A stretch of DNA of 5,558 bases from Nitrococcus sp. (GTDB lineage Bacteria > Pseudomonadota > Gammaproteobacteria > Nitrococcales > Nitrococcaceae), in the NCBI GenBank assembly GCA_030452365.1, contig JAKDMK010000180.1:1-5558 (forward strand). The letters run 5' to 3'. The position numbers and the translations under genes are program-made. Below the pieces are notes generated by a model. The model saw only the letters and a program-made list of their open reading frames with translations. It did not search any database and was not told the DNA's origin. Below are positions 4,668-5,558 of the stretch, in pieces (the stretch's first letter is position 1; every line of letters starts with the position of its first letter).

Positions 4668-5558
4668 ATGGACGAGCCCGTCACATCGCGCGGATCAACG
4701 TTTACCCAGCATGCGCTGATTGCGGTTGCGCTTGGCCTTCTGGCCCTGGCGATCGCCTATTTCCTGCGCCAGGTGGGCGGTATGTTGCTGGTGCTGTTCG
4801 CCGGAGTGATGCTCGCGGTTTTCCTCGATGGATTGACGCGATTGCTATGTCGTGTTTTTCCGCTGCCCCGACACTGGGCGATGTCGATCACGGTTTTGCT
4901 GTTACTGACGATGATGGGCGTGAGTTTATGGTTCTTGGGCCCTCCCTTGGCCAGCCAGCTCGCGCAGCTGGCCGAGCGCATTCCGCAGGCTGTCGGGCAG
5001 ATCCACGCTCAGCTTCTACATGTTCCATGGATCAACCCGCTTATGCAGGGACTGCCGGCGCCGCAGCAGCTTTTGTCAATAAGCCAGGATGTGATGCCGA
5101 GAATCCTTGGTCTGTTTTCAACCACTATTGGCGCGCTCATGAGCGCGTTGATCATCATATTCGTCGGCCTGTATCTGGCGATCAATCCATCCATATACAT
5201 TGTTCCGGTGAGGCGCTTGGTCCCGCTGGGGAAACGCCCCCGGATAGACGAGTTGTTCAAGGCGACAGGGCAGGCGCTGCGCCACTGGCTGGTCGGGCGG
5301 TTTTCCTCGATGATCATCGTGGGCTTGCTAACCGGCCTTGGGCTCTGGGCGATCGGCATGCCAGTACCCATATCGCTCGCCTTCATTACCGGGCTGGTGG
5401 TTTTCGTACCCTATCTAGGTCCTATCCTGTCCCTAATACCTGCCCTGTTGGTGGCGTTCACCGTAAGCTTGACCATGGTGCTTTACGTCACTTTGCTCTA
5501 TTTCGGCGTCCAGTTTCTGGAGAGTTATTTCATAACGCCCCTGATCCAGCAACGTGTG
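4668..5558 (+). CDS. AI-2E family (PerM/TqsA-like) transporter, 3' end cut by window edge
   Basis: This is a polytopic inner-membrane protein of the AI-2E exporter family (Pfam AI-2E_transport). The family includes TqsA and PerM-type proteins, and the substrates of most members are unproven. The 297 visible residues run open to the edge; members are usually about 340-380 residues, so some 50-80 are missing. Two N-terminal membrane segments are followed by a third, then a soluble-looking stretch (PLASQLAQLAERIPQAVGQI) typical of the family. A further membrane pair contains IIIFVGLYLAINP, and the hallmark FVPYLGPI sits at 246-253. ATG 4668 is chosen because GAGGA precedes it at good spacing; the in-frame ATG 4641 would add nine residues. 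A 131-bp gap separates it from fxsA, containing no visible terminator or clear promoter, so co-transcription is possible but unproven. Confidence 0.93.
   Translation, partial: MDEPVTSRGSTFTQHALIAVALGLLALAIAYFLRQVGGMLLVLFAGVMLAVFLDGLTRLLCRVFPLPRHWAMSITVLLLLTMMGVSLWFLGPPLASQLAQLAERIPQAVGQIHAQLLHVPWINPLMQGLPAPQQLLSISQDVMPRILGLFSTTIGALMSALIIIFVGLYLAINPSIYIVPVRRLVPLGKRPRIDELFKATGQALRHWLVGRFSSMIIVGLLTGLGLWAIGMPVPISLAFITGLVVFVPYLGPILSLIPALLVAFTVSLTMVLYVTLLYFGVQFLESYFITPLIQQRV

Noticed and set aside
426..5558. A phage-defence or toxin-antitoxin system built from these genes
   Set aside because: FxsA has a historical phage-exclusion link, but none of the genes here is a nuclease, toxin, sensor or other defence effector, and their neighbours are ordinary transport genes.

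Overview
This is a chromosomal segment from a GC-rich proteobacterium. A gammaproteobacterium is the most likely source, because of the FxsA, DUF3634-like and DUF523-DUF1722 families and the GGAG/GAGGA-type ribosome binding sites. That is an inference from gene families; no rRNA or other taxonomic marker is present. No phage gene, transposase, CRISPR array, tRNA or rRNA was found.

Layout from left to right: (1) Bases 1-425 are non-coding. They start with a palindromic repeat (about 6-51) and form the long leader of the first gene. (2) Bases 426-1436 (+) encode a YihY/BrkB-family inner-membrane protein whose base composition is clearly more AT-rich than the downstream genes. (3) Bases 1437-1733 lie between two convergent genes and are packed with palindromic repeat modules. 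Two copies of the repeat at the left end of the window sit here head to head. Together they form a long hairpin with a T5 tract on the minus-strand side, a plausible terminator for the leftward gene. (4) Bases 1734-2045 (-, start uncertain, possibly as far out as 2171) encode a small DUF3634-like protein. (5) Bases 2170-2610 (+) encode an open but internally deleted DUF523-DUF1722 protein. It keeps the first ~70 residues and the C-terminal ~50 residues of a family normally over 300 residues long, joined in frame. (6) Bases 2611-2709 carry a near-perfect 52-bp palindrome just ahead of the next gene. (7) Bases 2710-4050 (+) encode an APC-family amino acid permease. (8) Bases 4087-4536 (+) encode FxsA, starting at TTG 36 bp after the permease and probably co-transcribed with it. 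(9) Bases 4537-4667 are a short gap with no recognisable site except the ribosome binding site at its end. (10) Bases 4668-5558 (+) encode an AI-2E/PerM-family membrane protein that runs off the right edge.

Four of the six genes encode multi-pass inner-membrane proteins, but they do not form a recognisable pathway: a BrkB-type protein of unknown transport role, an amino acid permease, a phage-exclusion-related protein and an AI-2E-type exporter family member. The window mostly looks like ordinary chromosomal genes separated by repeat-rich spacers. I see no new multi-gene system. The points most worth a second look are the in-frame gutted DUF523-DUF1722 gene, the palindromic repeat family with a compensatory base-pair change, and the 52-bp palindrome in front of the permease.
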